A stretch of 53,431 bases of DNA from Apilactobacillus nanyangensis (lineage in GTDB: Bacteria; Bacillota; Bacilli; Lactobacillales; Lactobacillaceae): contig NZ_BOLX01000013.1 of NCBI RefSeq assembly GCF_016861915.1, positions 1 through 53,431 of the forward strand. Direction: 5' to 3'. Below are positions 27,058 to 35,864 of the stretch, in pieces. A model generated the notes under the pieces. It saw nothing but the letters and a program-made list of their open reading frames with translations, did no database searches and was not told where the DNA came from. The position numbers and the translations under genes are program-made. Every line of letters starts with the position of its first letter. The stretch's first letter is position 1.

Positions 27058-27140
27058 GTATGGTATTCCTCGGCGGGAACAATCGATAGGCATATCGACA
27101 GGTGGGCTCGCGTTAGATAGGCGCGAAGGAAATACTATAC
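27058..27140 (+). promoter_or_regulatory. Structured RNA leader (three-way junction) of the MFS gene
   Basis: The leader folds by eye into a closing helix of about 13 bp (27058-27070 with 27127-27140, one bulged A, one G-U), an inner hairpin TCGAT/ATCGA and a second hairpin TCGCG/CGCGA. The junction strands contain purine-rich GGCGGGAACAA and CAGGTGGGC. The GAAGGAG ribosome site begins immediately after the closing helix, so folding could control translation. It does not match the lysine, TPP, purine, SAM, fluoride or guanidine-I cores I know. A new or little-known riboswitch is possible. Confidence 0.5.
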
Positions 27141-27154
27141 GAAGGAGACTTATT

Positions 27155-28654
27155 ATGCAAAGTCGAAATAAATGGTTTGCATTGGTTGCAGTCTGCCTAG
27201 GATTCTTCATGGGCCTGTTAGACGTGACCGTTGTAAACGTTGCTCTACCAACCATTCAAACTAGCTTTAACAGCAGTTTTAGCCAGTTACAATGGGTCAT
27301 TAATGCTTACACATTAATGTTTGCGGCCGTGTTGTTCCTAATTTCTAAGTTAGGGGACTTAATAGGGAGAAAACGCATTTTTATCATTAGTTTGGTATTA
27401 TTCTCTGCTTTCTCACTAGCATGTAGTGTCGCGCCAAGTATTACTTGGTTAATCATCTTCCGTGGTATTCAAGGAATCGGTGGTGCCGGAATGCTTAGCC
27501 TTTCCATGAGTATCATCGCCGACATCTTCGAAGGACCATCAAGAGGTTTGGCTCTTGGAATCTGGGGAAGTGTTGCTGGTCTATCCACTGCACTTGGCCC
27601 ATTGTTCGGGGGAATTCTACTTAGCTTCTTTAGTTGGGAATCCATCTTTTGGATGAATATTCCAATCGGAGTGATTGCACTATTCATGAGTGCCAGATAC
27701 ATTCCAACTTCCAAGACATTCAATAGTGGCAAAATCGATTTTATTGGAATGCTATTATCATTTGCCTTTATGTTCTGCATTATTTTAGGTTTAATTCAAA
27801 AAGAAACCCACTATGGATACTCTTGGTTCGATATGCACGTATTTGCCATATTGGCAGCTGGTGTCATTCTAATCGCCATTTTTGCCGTTTGGGAAAATCA
27901 CTTCGCAAGTCCAATGCTAGATCTTAGTTTGCTTAAAAACAGACAGGTAGTTGGAAGTGCCATTTCCAACCTAACATTGGGAATTGCTATCTATGCGGCA
28001 TTTAGCTACATCATTGTGCTATCACAAAACTACATGGGTTATTCCGCGCTACAAAGTGGGGCACAACTAATGCTAATTAGTGCCTTCTCACTTGTGATTG
28101 GACCCATCTCTGGTAAGATTGCCACTAAGATTAATCCAGGACTAATCATCAGTTTCGTATTAATACTAGCCGGTGTCGGGATGTTCGTCTTACCAGTCTT
28201 CTTGGGTAACCAAAACCACTGGTATGGTTTGATTCCTACATTCGTAACATTAGGTTTGGCCAATGCATTCGTTAATCCACTATCATCTAACATTGCCGTT
28301 AGTTCCGTTGAACCAAAGGAAATTGGGATGACCTCTGGATTATTAAACGTTGGTAAACAATTTGGGACCAGCTTGGGACTAGTTGTATTAGGATTGGCCT
28401 TGACCGACACCTACAACGATCATTTAGTGACATCTAAGATGGGTGATTCATTAATGCACATGTTCCAAAACGCTGGACCATTTGCGGGTAGTGAAATTGC
28501 TGAAAAGATGCACAACTCAACATTGTTATCAATCGTGCACAATTCCTTTTATCGAGGCATTGATAGCGTGGCAATCACAGATGGTTTTATCTTTATCGTT
28601 GCCGGAATTCTTTGCTACATCTTGTTATGTATGAGAAGCAAAAAGAGTAAATAA
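27155..28654 (+). CDS. MFS transporter, DHA2 (EmrB/QacA) family
   Basis: 499 residues with 14 predicted membrane helices. FFMGLLDVTVVNVALPTIQ, GDLIGRKRIF (motif A), FRGIQGIGGAGMLSLSM and GIWGSVAGLSTALGPLFGG (motif C, antiporters) place it in the DHA2 drug:proton antiporter family. AAGGAG precedes the ATG and follows directly on a folded RNA leader, which suggests ligand-dependent expression. No regulator gene is adjacent. Substrate unknown. Confidence 0.9.
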   Translation: MQSRNKWFALVAVCLGFFMGLLDVTVVNVALPTIQTSFNSSFSQLQWVINAYTLMFAAVLFLISKLGDLIGRKRIFIISLVLFSAFSLACSVAPSITWLIIFRGIQGIGGAGMLSLSMSIIADIFEGPSRGLALGIWGSVAGLSTALGPLFGGILLSFFSWESIFWMNIPIGVIALFMSARYIPTSKTFNSGKIDFIGMLLSFAFMFCIILGLIQKETHYGYSWFDMHVFAILAAGVILIAIFAVWENHFASPMLDLSLLKNRQVVGSAISNLTLGIAIYAAFSYIIVLSQNYMGYSALQSGAQLMLISAFSLVIGPISGKIATKINPGLIISFVLILAGVGMFVLPVFLGNQNHWYGLIPTFVTLGLANAFVNPLSSNIAVSSVEPKEIGMTSGLLNVGKQFGTSLGLVVLGLALTDTYNDHLVTSKMGDSLMHMFQNAGPFAGSEIAEKMHNSTLLSIVHNSFYRGIDSVAITDGFIFIVAGILCYILLCMRSKKSK

Positions 28655-28656
28655 AA

Positions 28657-28686
28657 AAAGTCGCTTGTAAAAGCGGCTTTTTTTTA
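28657..28686. terminator. Terminator of the MFS gene
   Basis: AAAGTCGCTT-GTAA-AAGCGGCTTT followed by T-run, with an A-run before it that also serves the convergent gene. Confidence 0.8.
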
Positions 28687-29055
28687 GTGGCGACTTGATT
28701 GGTGGCCACCGTTATTTGAAAGTTTGATATTATTTCGTTTGAACTTTTGTTGAGCTGAATCGGGTTGGAAATCAAAGTGGTGCATACGACCATTGTAATG
28801 TTTGCCGGCCATCTTGATTTGAACCCAGTCAGCCATGATGCGTTGCATGTTTTGCGCTGCTTTCACGCGGCTTTCTATTCCTTCGGTCTTAGCAGCAGGT
28901 TCGATATTATCTCTCAATTGATTGATCAACTTTTGGTGGTAGACCAATAGTGATTGGGTCAAAGGAGAGTCCTTGTATGAGTTGAATAGGCGTTCGATAA
29001 AACGCATTGCGTCTTTTGAGTTTTTGGGTTCGTAAAATCTTTCGTTATTATCCAT
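28684..29055 (-). CDS. Uncharacterised 123-residue helical protein
   Basis: Starts MDNNERFYEPKNSKDAMRFIERLF at the ATG that follows GGAGG; nine in-frame codons before it overlap the upstream terminator and are excluded. It is soluble, mostly helical, and has a basic His/Asn/Arg-rich tail (KFKRNNIKLSNNGGHQSSRH). I see no catalytic motif or known family. It lies downstream of the purine permease but is separated from it by a terminator, so it has its own promoter. Confidence 0.6.
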   Translation of the reverse strand: MDNNERFYEPKNSKDAMRFIERLFNSYKDSPLTQSLLVYHQKLINQLRDNIEPAAKTEGIESRVKAAQNMQRIMADWVQIKMAGKHYNGRMHHFDFQPDSAQQKFKRNNIKLSNNGGHQSSRH

Positions 29056-29068
29056 AAGTGCCTCCAAA

Positions 29069-29108
29069 AAAATAACCATCATGCATATTATACATGATGG
29101 TTATCATT
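29069..29108 (-). terminator. Terminator of the purine permease gene
   Basis: AATAACCATCATG / CATGATGGTTATT stem, U-run in the minus-strand transcript. Confidence 0.85.
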
Positions 29109-29117
29109 TTACATTGA

Positions 29118-30425
29118 TTAGTCTTCCAATTCAATTTGACCAGTTAAGCTGAATAAGAAACTTAGTAGGACAGCTAGGAAACCACCAACAACGATACCGT
29201 TGTCTAAGATGATTTGAGCAGCTTGAGGAAGAGCTCTAAAGATTTGTGGGTAAACTGTTACCCCAATACCAGTACCAACTGATAGGGCAACGATTAATAG
29301 ATTAGCATTTTTGCTGAAGTCAACGTTTTGTAGAATACGGATACCTTGAACCCCAACCATACCAAACATTACGACCATGGCACCACCAAGCACTGAACTT
29401 GGAATTACGGTTGCAACAGCACCAGCCTTAGGAAGCAGACCTAAGATTAATAGGAATAATCCAGCGTAGTAGATTGGGCGTTTAGTCTTAATACCTGATA
29501 ATTGAACCACACCAACGTTTTCTGAGAAAGTTGAGTATGGGAAGGTATTGAAGACACCACCAAGCATCGCAGCGATCCCTTCAGCACGGTAACCATTAGC
29601 TAGGTCTTTTTCGCTTAGCTTACGACCAGTTAAATCAGCAAGTGCTAAGAAGACACCAGTTGATTCCACCATGGTAGTTAGTGATACTAAAATCATGGTT
29701 AGAATAGCTGACCAACTGAAGTGTGGTGTACCGAAGTAGAATGGTTGTGGGAAGTGGAACCAGCTAGCTTGAGCAACTGAAGCAAATGAAATCATGCCAA
29801 GTGCATAAGCAATCACAGTTCCGACTACCATCCCAACCAATACAGAGATTGATCTGAAGAAACCTTTTCCAAAGATGTTAATCAAGATAATAACGGCCAT
29901 AGTAATTAGACCGACGATTAAATCGTGAGGGTCAGCGAAGTTCTTAGCTGAAGCATTTCCACCACCCAAGTTTTGAACGGCAACTGGTACTAATGAGAAA
30001 CCAATGATGGTAATTAGTGAACCAGTAACAACTGGCGGGAAGAACTTACGTAGTTTTGCGAAAAGTCCAGAGATTAGAAATACGAATAAACCAGAACAAA
30101 TAATAGCTCCATAAATATATGCGACACCTAAAGTACCACCGATAGTTTCAAGTGGTGTAATAACTTGTACCGCACATCCCAATACAACGGGAAGACCAAT
30201 TCCAGTAAGTGGGGTCTTCTTAAGTTGTAATAGTGTGGCAATACCACACATAAAAATATCTGCAGAAACCAGGTAAGTCATTTGAGCTGCATTGAAGTGT
30301 AAGAAAGCACCGATTAGCAATGGGACGATAACGTCACCTGAATACATTGCTAACAAGTGTTGGAAACCTAAAATGGCAGCCTTAAATTGGGATACCTGTT
30401 GCAAATTGCTTTCATGATTATCCAA
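29118..30425 (-). CDS. pbuX: Nucleobase:cation symporter-2 (xanthine/guanine-type permease)
   Basis: 435 residues, 14 hydrophobic segments of the NCS2 (UraA/PbuX) fold. AILGFQHLLAMYSGDVIVPLLIG at the start is the conserved QH motif, and SLTTMVESTGVFLALADLTG plus FSENVGVVQLSG are the substrate-site helices 8 and 10. The guanine riboswitch directly upstream supports purine rather than uracil transport. It is monocistronic: no xpt gene follows it here. Confidence 0.88.
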   Translation of the reverse strand: MDNHESNLQQVSQFKAAILGFQHLLAMYSGDVIVPLLIGAFLHFNAAQMTYLVSADIFMCGIATLLQLKKTPLTGIGLPVVLGCAVQVITPLETIGGTLGVAYIYGAIICSGLFVFLISGLFAKLRKFFPPVVTGSLITIIGFSLVPVAVQNLGGGNASAKNFADPHDLIVGLITMAVIILINIFGKGFFRSISVLVGMVVGTVIAYALGMISFASVAQASWFHFPQPFYFGTPHFSWSAILTMILVSLTTMVESTGVFLALADLTGRKLSEKDLANGYRAEGIAAMLGGVFNTFPYSTFSENVGVVQLSGIKTKRPIYYAGLFLLILGLLPKAGAVATVIPSSVLGGAMVVMFGMVGVQGIRILQNVDFSKNANLLIVALSVGTGIGVTVYPQIFRALPQAAQIILDNGIVVGGFLAVLLSFLFSLTGQIELED

Positions 30426-30470
30426 ACAAAATTCCTCCTAATATTTAATTATTACCCTGAAAAATAAAAA

Positions 30471-30500
30471 AGCCTCAATGCTAGAAAAAGCAAAGAGACC
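30471..30500 (-). terminator. Expression-platform terminator of the guanine riboswitch
   Basis: In the minus-strand RNA GGTCTCTTTGC pairs with GCATTGAGGCT (two internal mismatches, G-U pairs) and runs into six U. It lies between the aptamer and the permease start. Confidence 0.7.
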
Positions 30501-30511
30501 TTCATCTTTTT

Positions 30512-30580
30512 GCTTATAGTCCGGACTTTACGGTTCCGGGTAGAAACTTACCAACCTTATTATGGTAAATATATAGGCAA
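30512..30580 (-). promoter_or_regulatory. Guanine-class purine riboswitch
   Basis: The minus-strand RNA carries the conserved cores TATATTTACCATAATAAGG, GTAAGTTTCTACC and GTCCGGACTATA of the purine aptamer three-way junction. The specificity nucleotide in GGACTAT is C, so guanine/hypoxanthine rather than adenine. Binding should form the following terminator and lower permease expression. Confidence 0.93.
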
Positions 30581-30604
30581 TAACTGATTTAATTTTGTAA
30601 TTCA

Positions 30605-30633
30605 ATATTAGACGAATTTTGTTAAAAAAGCAA
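30605..30633 (-). promoter_or_regulatory. Candidate promoter of the guanine riboswitch transcript
   Basis: Minus strand TTGCTT (30628-30633), 17-bp spacer, TAATAT (30605-30610), about 25 bp before the aptamer. Confidence 0.45.
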
Positions 30634-30719
30634 TCCTTATAATTAATATAATTGTTCAGTTTCACAATTATAAGGTACAATGGAAAGTACTATTTGATAG
30701 ATACGAGGGGGGAATAATC

Positions 30720-31697
30720 TTGAAGCATATTTTAGCAATTCACACCGGTGGAACTATTTCAATGTCTCAAGACGAAAGCGGGGAAGTTGTTCAAAATGAA
30801 CAAAATCCAATCGCCAATCAACAAGATAATTTATTAGATCAAGGAATCGATATTACAAATGAGGAGATTTTTAACTTACCATCTCCACATATGACCCCTG
30901 ATAGAATGCTTGAAATCGCTAATCGAATTAAGGAAGCTAAAAAGCAAGGATACGACGGTGTCGTAGTTACTCACGGTACAGATACCCTAGAAGAAACTGC
31001 ATACTTCTTAGACTTAACTTTGGCCAACGATTTTCCAGTCGTCGTAACTGGTGCCATGCGTTCATCAAACGAAATTGGTTCAGATGGCCTATATAACCTA
31101 TTAAATGCTGCAGCAACCGCTGCAAGCCCACAAGCTAAGAACAAGGGTGTCTTGGTGGCAATGAACGATGAAATTCATACCGCAAGATACGTTACTAAAA
31201 CCCACACTACTAACGTGGCAACATTTAGAACACCCACATTTGGTCCAATCGGAATTATTTCCAAACATGAACCAACATTTTACCAAGAACTAATCCAAAG
31301 TGAAGTTGTAAACGTTGATTCACTAGTGGATCACGTTTACCTAATTAAGGCCTTTGCCGGTATGGACGGTACCTTGTTTGACGCTTTAGATAATGATCAA
31401 ACTAACGGTCTAGTAATCGAAGGACTAGGTGCTGGAAACCTACCTCCTGAAACATTAGATTCAGTAAAACGTTTAGTCGACAGAAACATCCCAGTCATTT
31501 TGGTTTCCAGATGTCTAAGTGGGGTTGCCCAAGACATTTACGCCTACGAAGGTGGAGGAATCCAACTGGAAGAAATGGGCTTAGAATTCTGTCACGGTCT
31601 AAACGGACAAAAAGCACGTATTAAATTAATCATTGCGTTAAGTGCGCACAAATCTGGTGAAGAGTTAGCTAGATTTATGAGTAACGCAATATCATAG
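30720..31697 (+). CDS. ansA: L-asparaginase, cytosolic type
   Basis: 325 residues from a TTG start 9 bases after GAGGGGGG; no in-frame ATG is suitable. HTGGTISM near the N-terminus and VTHGTDTLEETAYF (about 80-93) contain the two catalytic threonines and the Lys/Asp set of class I/II asparaginases; TGAMRSSNEIGSDG follows. There is no signal peptide, so it acts in the cytosol to give aspartate plus ammonia. It is followed after 14 bp by the four-repeat Sm-like gene in the same orientation, so the two are an operon. Confidence 0.93.
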   Translation: MKHILAIHTGGTISMSQDESGEVVQNEQNPIANQQDNLLDQGIDITNEEIFNLPSPHMTPDRMLEIANRIKEAKKQGYDGVVVTHGTDTLEETAYFLDLTLANDFPVVVTGAMRSSNEIGSDGLYNLLNAAATAASPQAKNKGVLVAMNDEIHTARYVTKTHTTNVATFRTPTFGPIGIISKHEPTFYQELIQSEVVNVDSLVDHVYLIKAFAGMDGTLFDALDNDQTNGLVIEGLGAGNLPPETLDSVKRLVDRNIPVILVSRCLSGVAQDIYAYEGGGIQLEEMGLEFCHGLNGQKARIKLIIALSAHKSGEELARFMSNAIS

Positions 31698-31711
31698 AGT
31701 GAGGGATGTTT

Positions 31712-32872
31712 ATGAACTCTATCATTGCAGATTTAAATGCAGCAATGAGTAAGAAACAACTTGTGAATATCTACCTAAACACAGGTGATATTTTCTACAC
31801 CGGTTATATTCAAACTTATAACGATGACGAGGTCATCATTGCCACATACGAATCAAGCGGTCTAGCCGATGGATACGTCGCAATGAAGACTGCCATCATC
31901 GAGAGTGTGGAACGTCAAAGTGAAGATTTAGATAGCATCAAAGAAAAGATGCTAATCGCCAAGGACGAAGGATTAATGGAATCCAAACCCAGCGAATTAC
32001 ACTTTGATTCCAACAACAACTTGTTCCCACAAATTTTAATTCAAGCATACTTAAACCAAGAGGTTATCCTAATTCACGACAATGAAGCGGAACGTTTCTA
32101 CACAGGGATGGTTAAGAAAATCAGCAATGATTCCTTTAAGTTCTTACGCATTAACAAGTTCGACTTCATGCAAAATGAATTGGTCACCATGGGCTTTAAC
32201 CAAAGCATGATTATTGAATTCCAAGGTCGTGAACTAAGTGTCATGAGCAAAGTAATGGGCAAGGTCAAAGAACAAAACATTGCAAAGACCGCCGAATCAA
32301 TCAACAACATCATCGATTTGTTGAACGATTCATTCCATCATCACAACCTAGTCGAAGTCCGTTGTAGATACAATGACCACTTCTTCTATGTCGGGGAGGT
32401 CATCATGTTAAACGACAGTGGTGCCATCCTAAAAGTTGTCGACATGTCTGGTCAATTTGGTGGCTATGTCTTCATTCGAATGAATGGAATCCAACGAGTC
32501 ACCGTTGGCAACGACTACCTTGAATTGGTTCAACTAATGAAGGATCAAAACATCGCAGATCATAATGCATCACAGCCGGTATTAAACGATTCACGCGAAT
32601 TTGACAGTACCGAAGATAATTTAAACGCCATCTTGACTCAATCAATGAACAAGCATCAATTGATTCGCTTACAATTAAAGTCCGGCAGTAACTTCTTGGG
32701 TTATCCGGAAAAGATTGGACCAGAATCAATGAAGTTCAGTCTATTGGATGAAACAGTTAACTTCTTCATTTACGGACAAAAGATTCCGTTAAATGACATC
32801 GTCGAAGTTGGTTTTGAATACATCTATGCTTATTTAGATGAACAACGATTGAGAAGAAAAGGTGATATGTAA
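31712..32872 (+). CDS. Uncharacterised protein with four tandem Sm/Hfq-like repeats
   Basis: 386 residues from ATG 31712, 6 bases after GAGGG (an ATG two codons earlier overlaps that site). I do not know a name for it. Four repeats of the Sm strand order are visible at about 4-67, 104-170, 197-266 and 303-369. Each has a short helix, a strand (LVNIYLNTGD, EVILIHDNEA, LVEVRCRYND, LIRLQLKSGS), then F-Y/L-x-G with a bent strand, a hydrophobic strand, and a final I..I/V strand. Repeat 1 resembles Hfq closely (VNIYLNTGDIFYTGYIQTYNDDEVI). Linkers are acidic. RNA binding is an inference. It is cotranscribed with asparaginase and has its own terminator. Confidence 0.7.
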   Translation: MNSIIADLNAAMSKKQLVNIYLNTGDIFYTGYIQTYNDDEVIIATYESSGLADGYVAMKTAIIESVERQSEDLDSIKEKMLIAKDEGLMESKPSELHFDSNNNLFPQILIQAYLNQEVILIHDNEAERFYTGMVKKISNDSFKFLRINKFDFMQNELVTMGFNQSMIIEFQGRELSVMSKVMGKVKEQNIAKTAESINNIIDLLNDSFHHHNLVEVRCRYNDHFFYVGEVIMLNDSGAILKVVDMSGQFGGYVFIRMNGIQRVTVGNDYLELVQLMKDQNIADHNASQPVLNDSREFDSTEDNLNAILTQSMNKHQLIRLQLKSGSNFLGYPEKIGPESMKFSLLDETVNFFIYGQKIPLNDIVEVGFEYIYAYLDEQRLRRKGDM

Positions 32873-32876
32873 TAAA

Positions 32877-32906
32877 AAAGGAACCCGTTTTTACGGGTTC
32901 CTTTTT
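32877..32906. terminator. Terminator of the ansA operon
   Basis: AAGGAACCCG / CGGGTTCCTT stem with A-run before and T-run after; shared with the convergent small gene. Confidence 0.85.
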
Positions 32907-32909
32907 TGA

Positions 32910-33092
32910 TTAGCCTAATTTTTGTTTGATAATATCTACTTCATCTTGATTTGGGGATCTGCGCATGCTCTTGATGTCATGCAATTCCTCTACACTAAAA
33001 TGTAGGTTATAAGCCAATAATGTATCTGGCATATCATTATTCTTTTGATAAGTAACAATTTCTTCAGCAATCTTATTTAATTTACGATTCAT
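32910..33092 (-). CDS. Small helix-turn-helix-like protein
   Basis: 60 residues from the ATG that follows AGGAGGG; eight further codons upstream lack a ribosome site. MNRKLNKIAEEIVTYQKNNDM, TLLAYNLHFSVEELHDI and a C-terminal helix look like a compact HTH with a 'LLAYNLHFSVEEL' turn. Short proteins of this kind are widespread in lactobacilli without known function. It might be a DNA-binding accessory protein, but no target can be named. Confidence 0.6.
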   Translation of the reverse strand: MNRKLNKIAEEIVTYQKNNDMPDTLLAYNLHFSVEELHDIKSMRRSPNQDEVDIIKQKLG

Positions 33093-33164
33093 AAGAACCC
33101 TCCTAACAAAATCCATCCGACAATTACATTATAACTTATTTTAGTATAAGTAGAAAAATAAAGT

Positions 33165-33800
33165 CTAAAAAATTAGGATAATTTGGATAGCGACAACCAC
33201 AACCAAAAAGATTAAATAGTCAGTTGCTTTGATTGTGATCTTTTTGAAATGGGTTCGACTATTTCCTTCAACGAATAAATGTGAATTCATTCCCTGAGCT
33301 AGTAGGGTAGACCAGTTCATGGCGGCTAGGATTGACTTGAAGTAAAGGGTTGGAGAAACATACGATAGATGGACATTTCTCATTTTAGCGGCTAACTTGA
33401 TGTCGACAATTTCTTGCTTAATGGTTTCAATCAAGTTAAAGGCTCCCATTACCCCGTAGGCAAACTTGCTGGGCACGTGAAAGTTTTGTTCCAGACTACC
33501 AGCCAAATCCTCGATGGAGGTCTTACAAGTGTAAGTTCCACCCAGTGTGACAAACGCGTATAGACGAGTCACCAATAAGATACCGTATTGATAGTCACCA
33601 TTCATCTTTTGGGCGAAATAGATTCCGGCCGCCGGAATTAAGGTAACGAATAATAAGTATAGGATCCGCTTAACTGAAGCGAAGAAGATTAGATAAATTA
33701 GACTAACGATAAAGATAACTAGGTTTAGTCTAACTGATGTTGTAAATGAAATCTCCAATGCAATCACTAACATCATCAGTAGTTTTAATACGGGATTCAT
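33165..33800 (-). CDS. ykoC: ECF transporter transmembrane component (EcfT, YkoC-like)
   Basis: 211 residues with about five membrane helices; KLAAKMRNVHLSY holds the cytosolic coupling-helix region, and the end is again hydrophobic. It joins the S component YkoE to the ATPase. Its start overlaps the stop of the ATPase gene (TAATG), so the two are translationally coupled. It is the last gene of the TPP-riboswitch operon. Confidence 0.85.
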   Translation of the reverse strand: MNPVLKLLMMLVIALEISFTTSVRLNLVIFIVSLIYLIFFASVKRILYLLFVTLIPAAGIYFAQKMNGDYQYGILLVTRLYAFVTLGGTYTCKTSIEDLAGSLEQNFHVPSKFAYGVMGAFNLIETIKQEIVDIKLAAKMRNVHLSYVSPTLYFKSILAAMNWSTLLAQGMNSHLFVEGNSRTHFKKITIKATDYLIFLVVVVAIQIILIF

Positions 33801-35212
33801 TAAAAGACCTCCTGATAAGTTAGTTTGTGATTATCAAATGCTAAATGGTAATCAACTAGGTTATCAAGACCATGAGTTTGGTGAGAGATAAGTAGTTGAG
33901 TTTGACCCTTAGTCTTTGCATAATTCAATAAATCAACGACCACGGCAACATATTCAATGTTGATACCATTAAAAGGTTCGTCTAAAAGAAGAAGTGAGTG
34001 TCCCATCATGACCATGCTTAGGATTTGTAGTCGTTTCTTTTGGCCATCACTTAAAGAGTAGATGACACGATCGGATAGCTCATCTAGACCAAGTTTGTGA
34101 GTGTATTCAGCGATTTGTTTATCGTCAAACCAATGGTTGAATGCATTCTTCTTGGATAGTTCTAGTTCGTCTTTGACAGTGATTTTAATGAATTGCTTGG
34201 TTGATTCTTGGAAAATCATTCCAACGTTTTGTAAGTACTTGTTTAAACGGATTTTACGAATTGATTTGTGGTCAAAGTTAATTTCTCCATCAAAATCATG
34301 TTGCTTGATAAATGTTTTAAACAGACTTGATTTACCACATCCGTTGGGACCAGTAATTAAGGTAGTTTTTTGCTTCATCAAGTCTAAATCTAAATGATTG
34401 ATTAATTGCATGTCGTAGTTGGCAATTGATAAATCTTCACAGTTAACGATGGGTTCTCCAACAACTTCGTTTGATAGTGGACGATTTGTGGAATCGTTGA
34501 ATTGATTGAACAATTCTTTGACTGCCGCTTCATCTAAAGATTTAAACGTTGTGTTGTCTTCATCGAAACCGATTAACTGGTCGATTTTATTTTCGTAGCC
34601 CATAAGATCATGATCGATACCGATGACAATCTTGCCTGATTCCTTTAGCTGGCTCAATAGACTAATCAGTTCCAGACGAGACTTGATATCGACATTGGCA
34701 AATGGTTCATCCAATAGAATAACAGGAGCGTTAATTGCTACGATGATACTTAGTGCAACTTTTTGTTTTTCACCACCGGAAAGGGTCTTGAATTCGCGCT
34801 TTCTTAAATCATTGGTATGAGTGAAAGAAAGGGCATCTTCGATGACCTGATCCATTTTATCAGGTTCAATTTGAAGATTTTCTAGAGTGAAGATGAATTC
34901 GTCTTCCACGGTAGCCATACAAAATTGTTGCATTGGATCTTGGAACATCATGGAAATGGTTTCACGCAATTTCCATTCTGAAAGTTCCGAGATATCTTGG
35001 TGATTAAAATGGATAACGCCGTTGATTGTACCGTCGTTATATTGTGGATAAAATCCTGCGATTGTTTTCAAAAGCGTTGATTTACCAGAACCGGAAGGAC
35101 TGTATATCAATGCCATTTGATTAGATTCGAAAGCCAGGCTAACCCTTTTAAAAGTTGGCTTCGAAGTACCAGTATATTGGTATGTCAAATTGTTAATTGA
35201 TAAGTTATTCAA
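33800..35212 (-). CDS. ykoD: ECF transporter double ATPase (YkoD-like)
   Basis: 470 residues with two complete ABC ATPase domains in one chain. Domain 1 (about 1-230): Walker A PSGSGKSTLL, signature LSGGEKQK, Walker B VILLDEPFANVD. Domain 2 (about 245-470): Walker A GPNGCGKSSLF, signature LSDGQKKR, Walker B LLLLDEPFNGIN. It drives thiamine-related uptake together with YkoE and YkoC. The gene lies 15 bp after ykoE. Confidence 0.9.
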   Translation of the reverse strand: MNNLSINNLTYQYTGTSKPTFKRVSLAFESNQMALIYSPSGSGKSTLLKTIAGFYPQYNDGTINGVIHFNHQDISELSEWKLRETISMMFQDPMQQFCMATVEDEFIFTLENLQIEPDKMDQVIEDALSFTHTNDLRKREFKTLSGGEKQKVALSIIVAINAPVILLDEPFANVDIKSRLELISLLSQLKESGKIVIGIDHDLMGYENKIDQLIGFDEDNTTFKSLDEAAVKELFNQFNDSTNRPLSNEVVGEPIVNCEDLSIANYDMQLINHLDLDLMKQKTTLITGPNGCGKSSLFKTFIKQHDFDGEINFDHKSIRKIRLNKYLQNVGMIFQESTKQFIKITVKDELELSKKNAFNHWFDDKQIAEYTHKLGLDELSDRVIYSLSDGQKKRLQILSMVMMGHSLLLLDEPFNGINIEYVAVVVDLLNYAKTKGQTQLLISHQTHGLDNLVDYHLAFDNHKLTYQEVF

Positions 35213-35227
35213 AAAATGACACTCCTA

Positions 35228-35782
35228 TTATTTGATAACGTGACTCTTTTCCAACATGTTGGCGATTAGTTTTGATAGCACACCACCAAAGATGAAGATT
35301 GAAATGAATCTTACGATGAATAAGATGATTAGCATGTGGATGGCATATGCATTGTAACCACTCTTGAACCAGTCATAGATAAATGTGATGACAGTAGTTG
35401 AGATGGTAGTAGCGAATACACCTAACCAATCGAAGTGCTTGTATTTAGTAGCAGCGAAACCTAATTCAGTTGCGATACCTTGTTCGATACCAACAATGAT
35501 AGTTTCGACACCCCATTGTCCACCTAAGAACATTTCAACGATGGCACCAATGACCTCAGCTAAGAATGGAGCACCGGGACGTTTGAAGATAAAACCAGCA
35601 AGTGGAGCTGCCATTACCCAAAGACCAAGTAGTAGATCGTTAGCAAGAGGTGCTAGACCATAAGGAGTAAGTGCAAGACTTACTGCGTTGTATAAGAAAC
35701 CTGTGGCAAAAAAGATGATTCCACAGATAATTGAGATTAATGTAAGTAAAATGATGTTTCTAAGTGACCATGTGTTTTTCAT
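35228..35782 (-). CDS. ykoE: Thiamine-related ECF substrate-binding component YkoE
   Basis: 184 residues, six hydrophobic segments, with the FLAEVIGAIVEMFLGGQWGVETIIVGIEQG motif region of YkoE proteins. It binds thiamine or its hydroxymethylpyrimidine precursor. It is the first gene after a TPP riboswitch, which supports the substrate. No ykoF homologue (the fourth gene of the B. subtilis operon) is present here. Confidence 0.9.
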   Translation of the reverse strand: MKNTWSLRNIILLTLISIICGIIFFATGFLYNAVSLALTPYGLAPLANDLLLGLWVMAAPLAGFIFKRPGAPFLAEVIGAIVEMFLGGQWGVETIIVGIEQGIATELGFAATKYKHFDWLGVFATTISTTVITFIYDWFKSGYNAYAIHMLIILFIVRFISIFIFGGVLSKLIANMLEKSHVIK

Positions 35783-35800
35783 AGTTTCCTCCAGAAAAAA

Positions 35801-35830
35801 AGGACCCCAAACAACACGTGTTTGGAGTCC
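35801..35830 (-). terminator. TPP riboswitch terminator
   Basis: GGACTCCAAACACGTG / TGTTTGGGGTCC-type stem followed by seven U in the minus-strand RNA, just before the ykoE ribosome site. Confidence 0.85.
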
Positions 35831-35864
35831 AATTTATTTTTATAATTTATAAAGCATTAAAAAT

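Noticed and set aside
30512-30580. Adenine riboswitch
   Set aside because: The discriminating base in GGACTAT is C, which specifies guanine; the purine permease context agrees.
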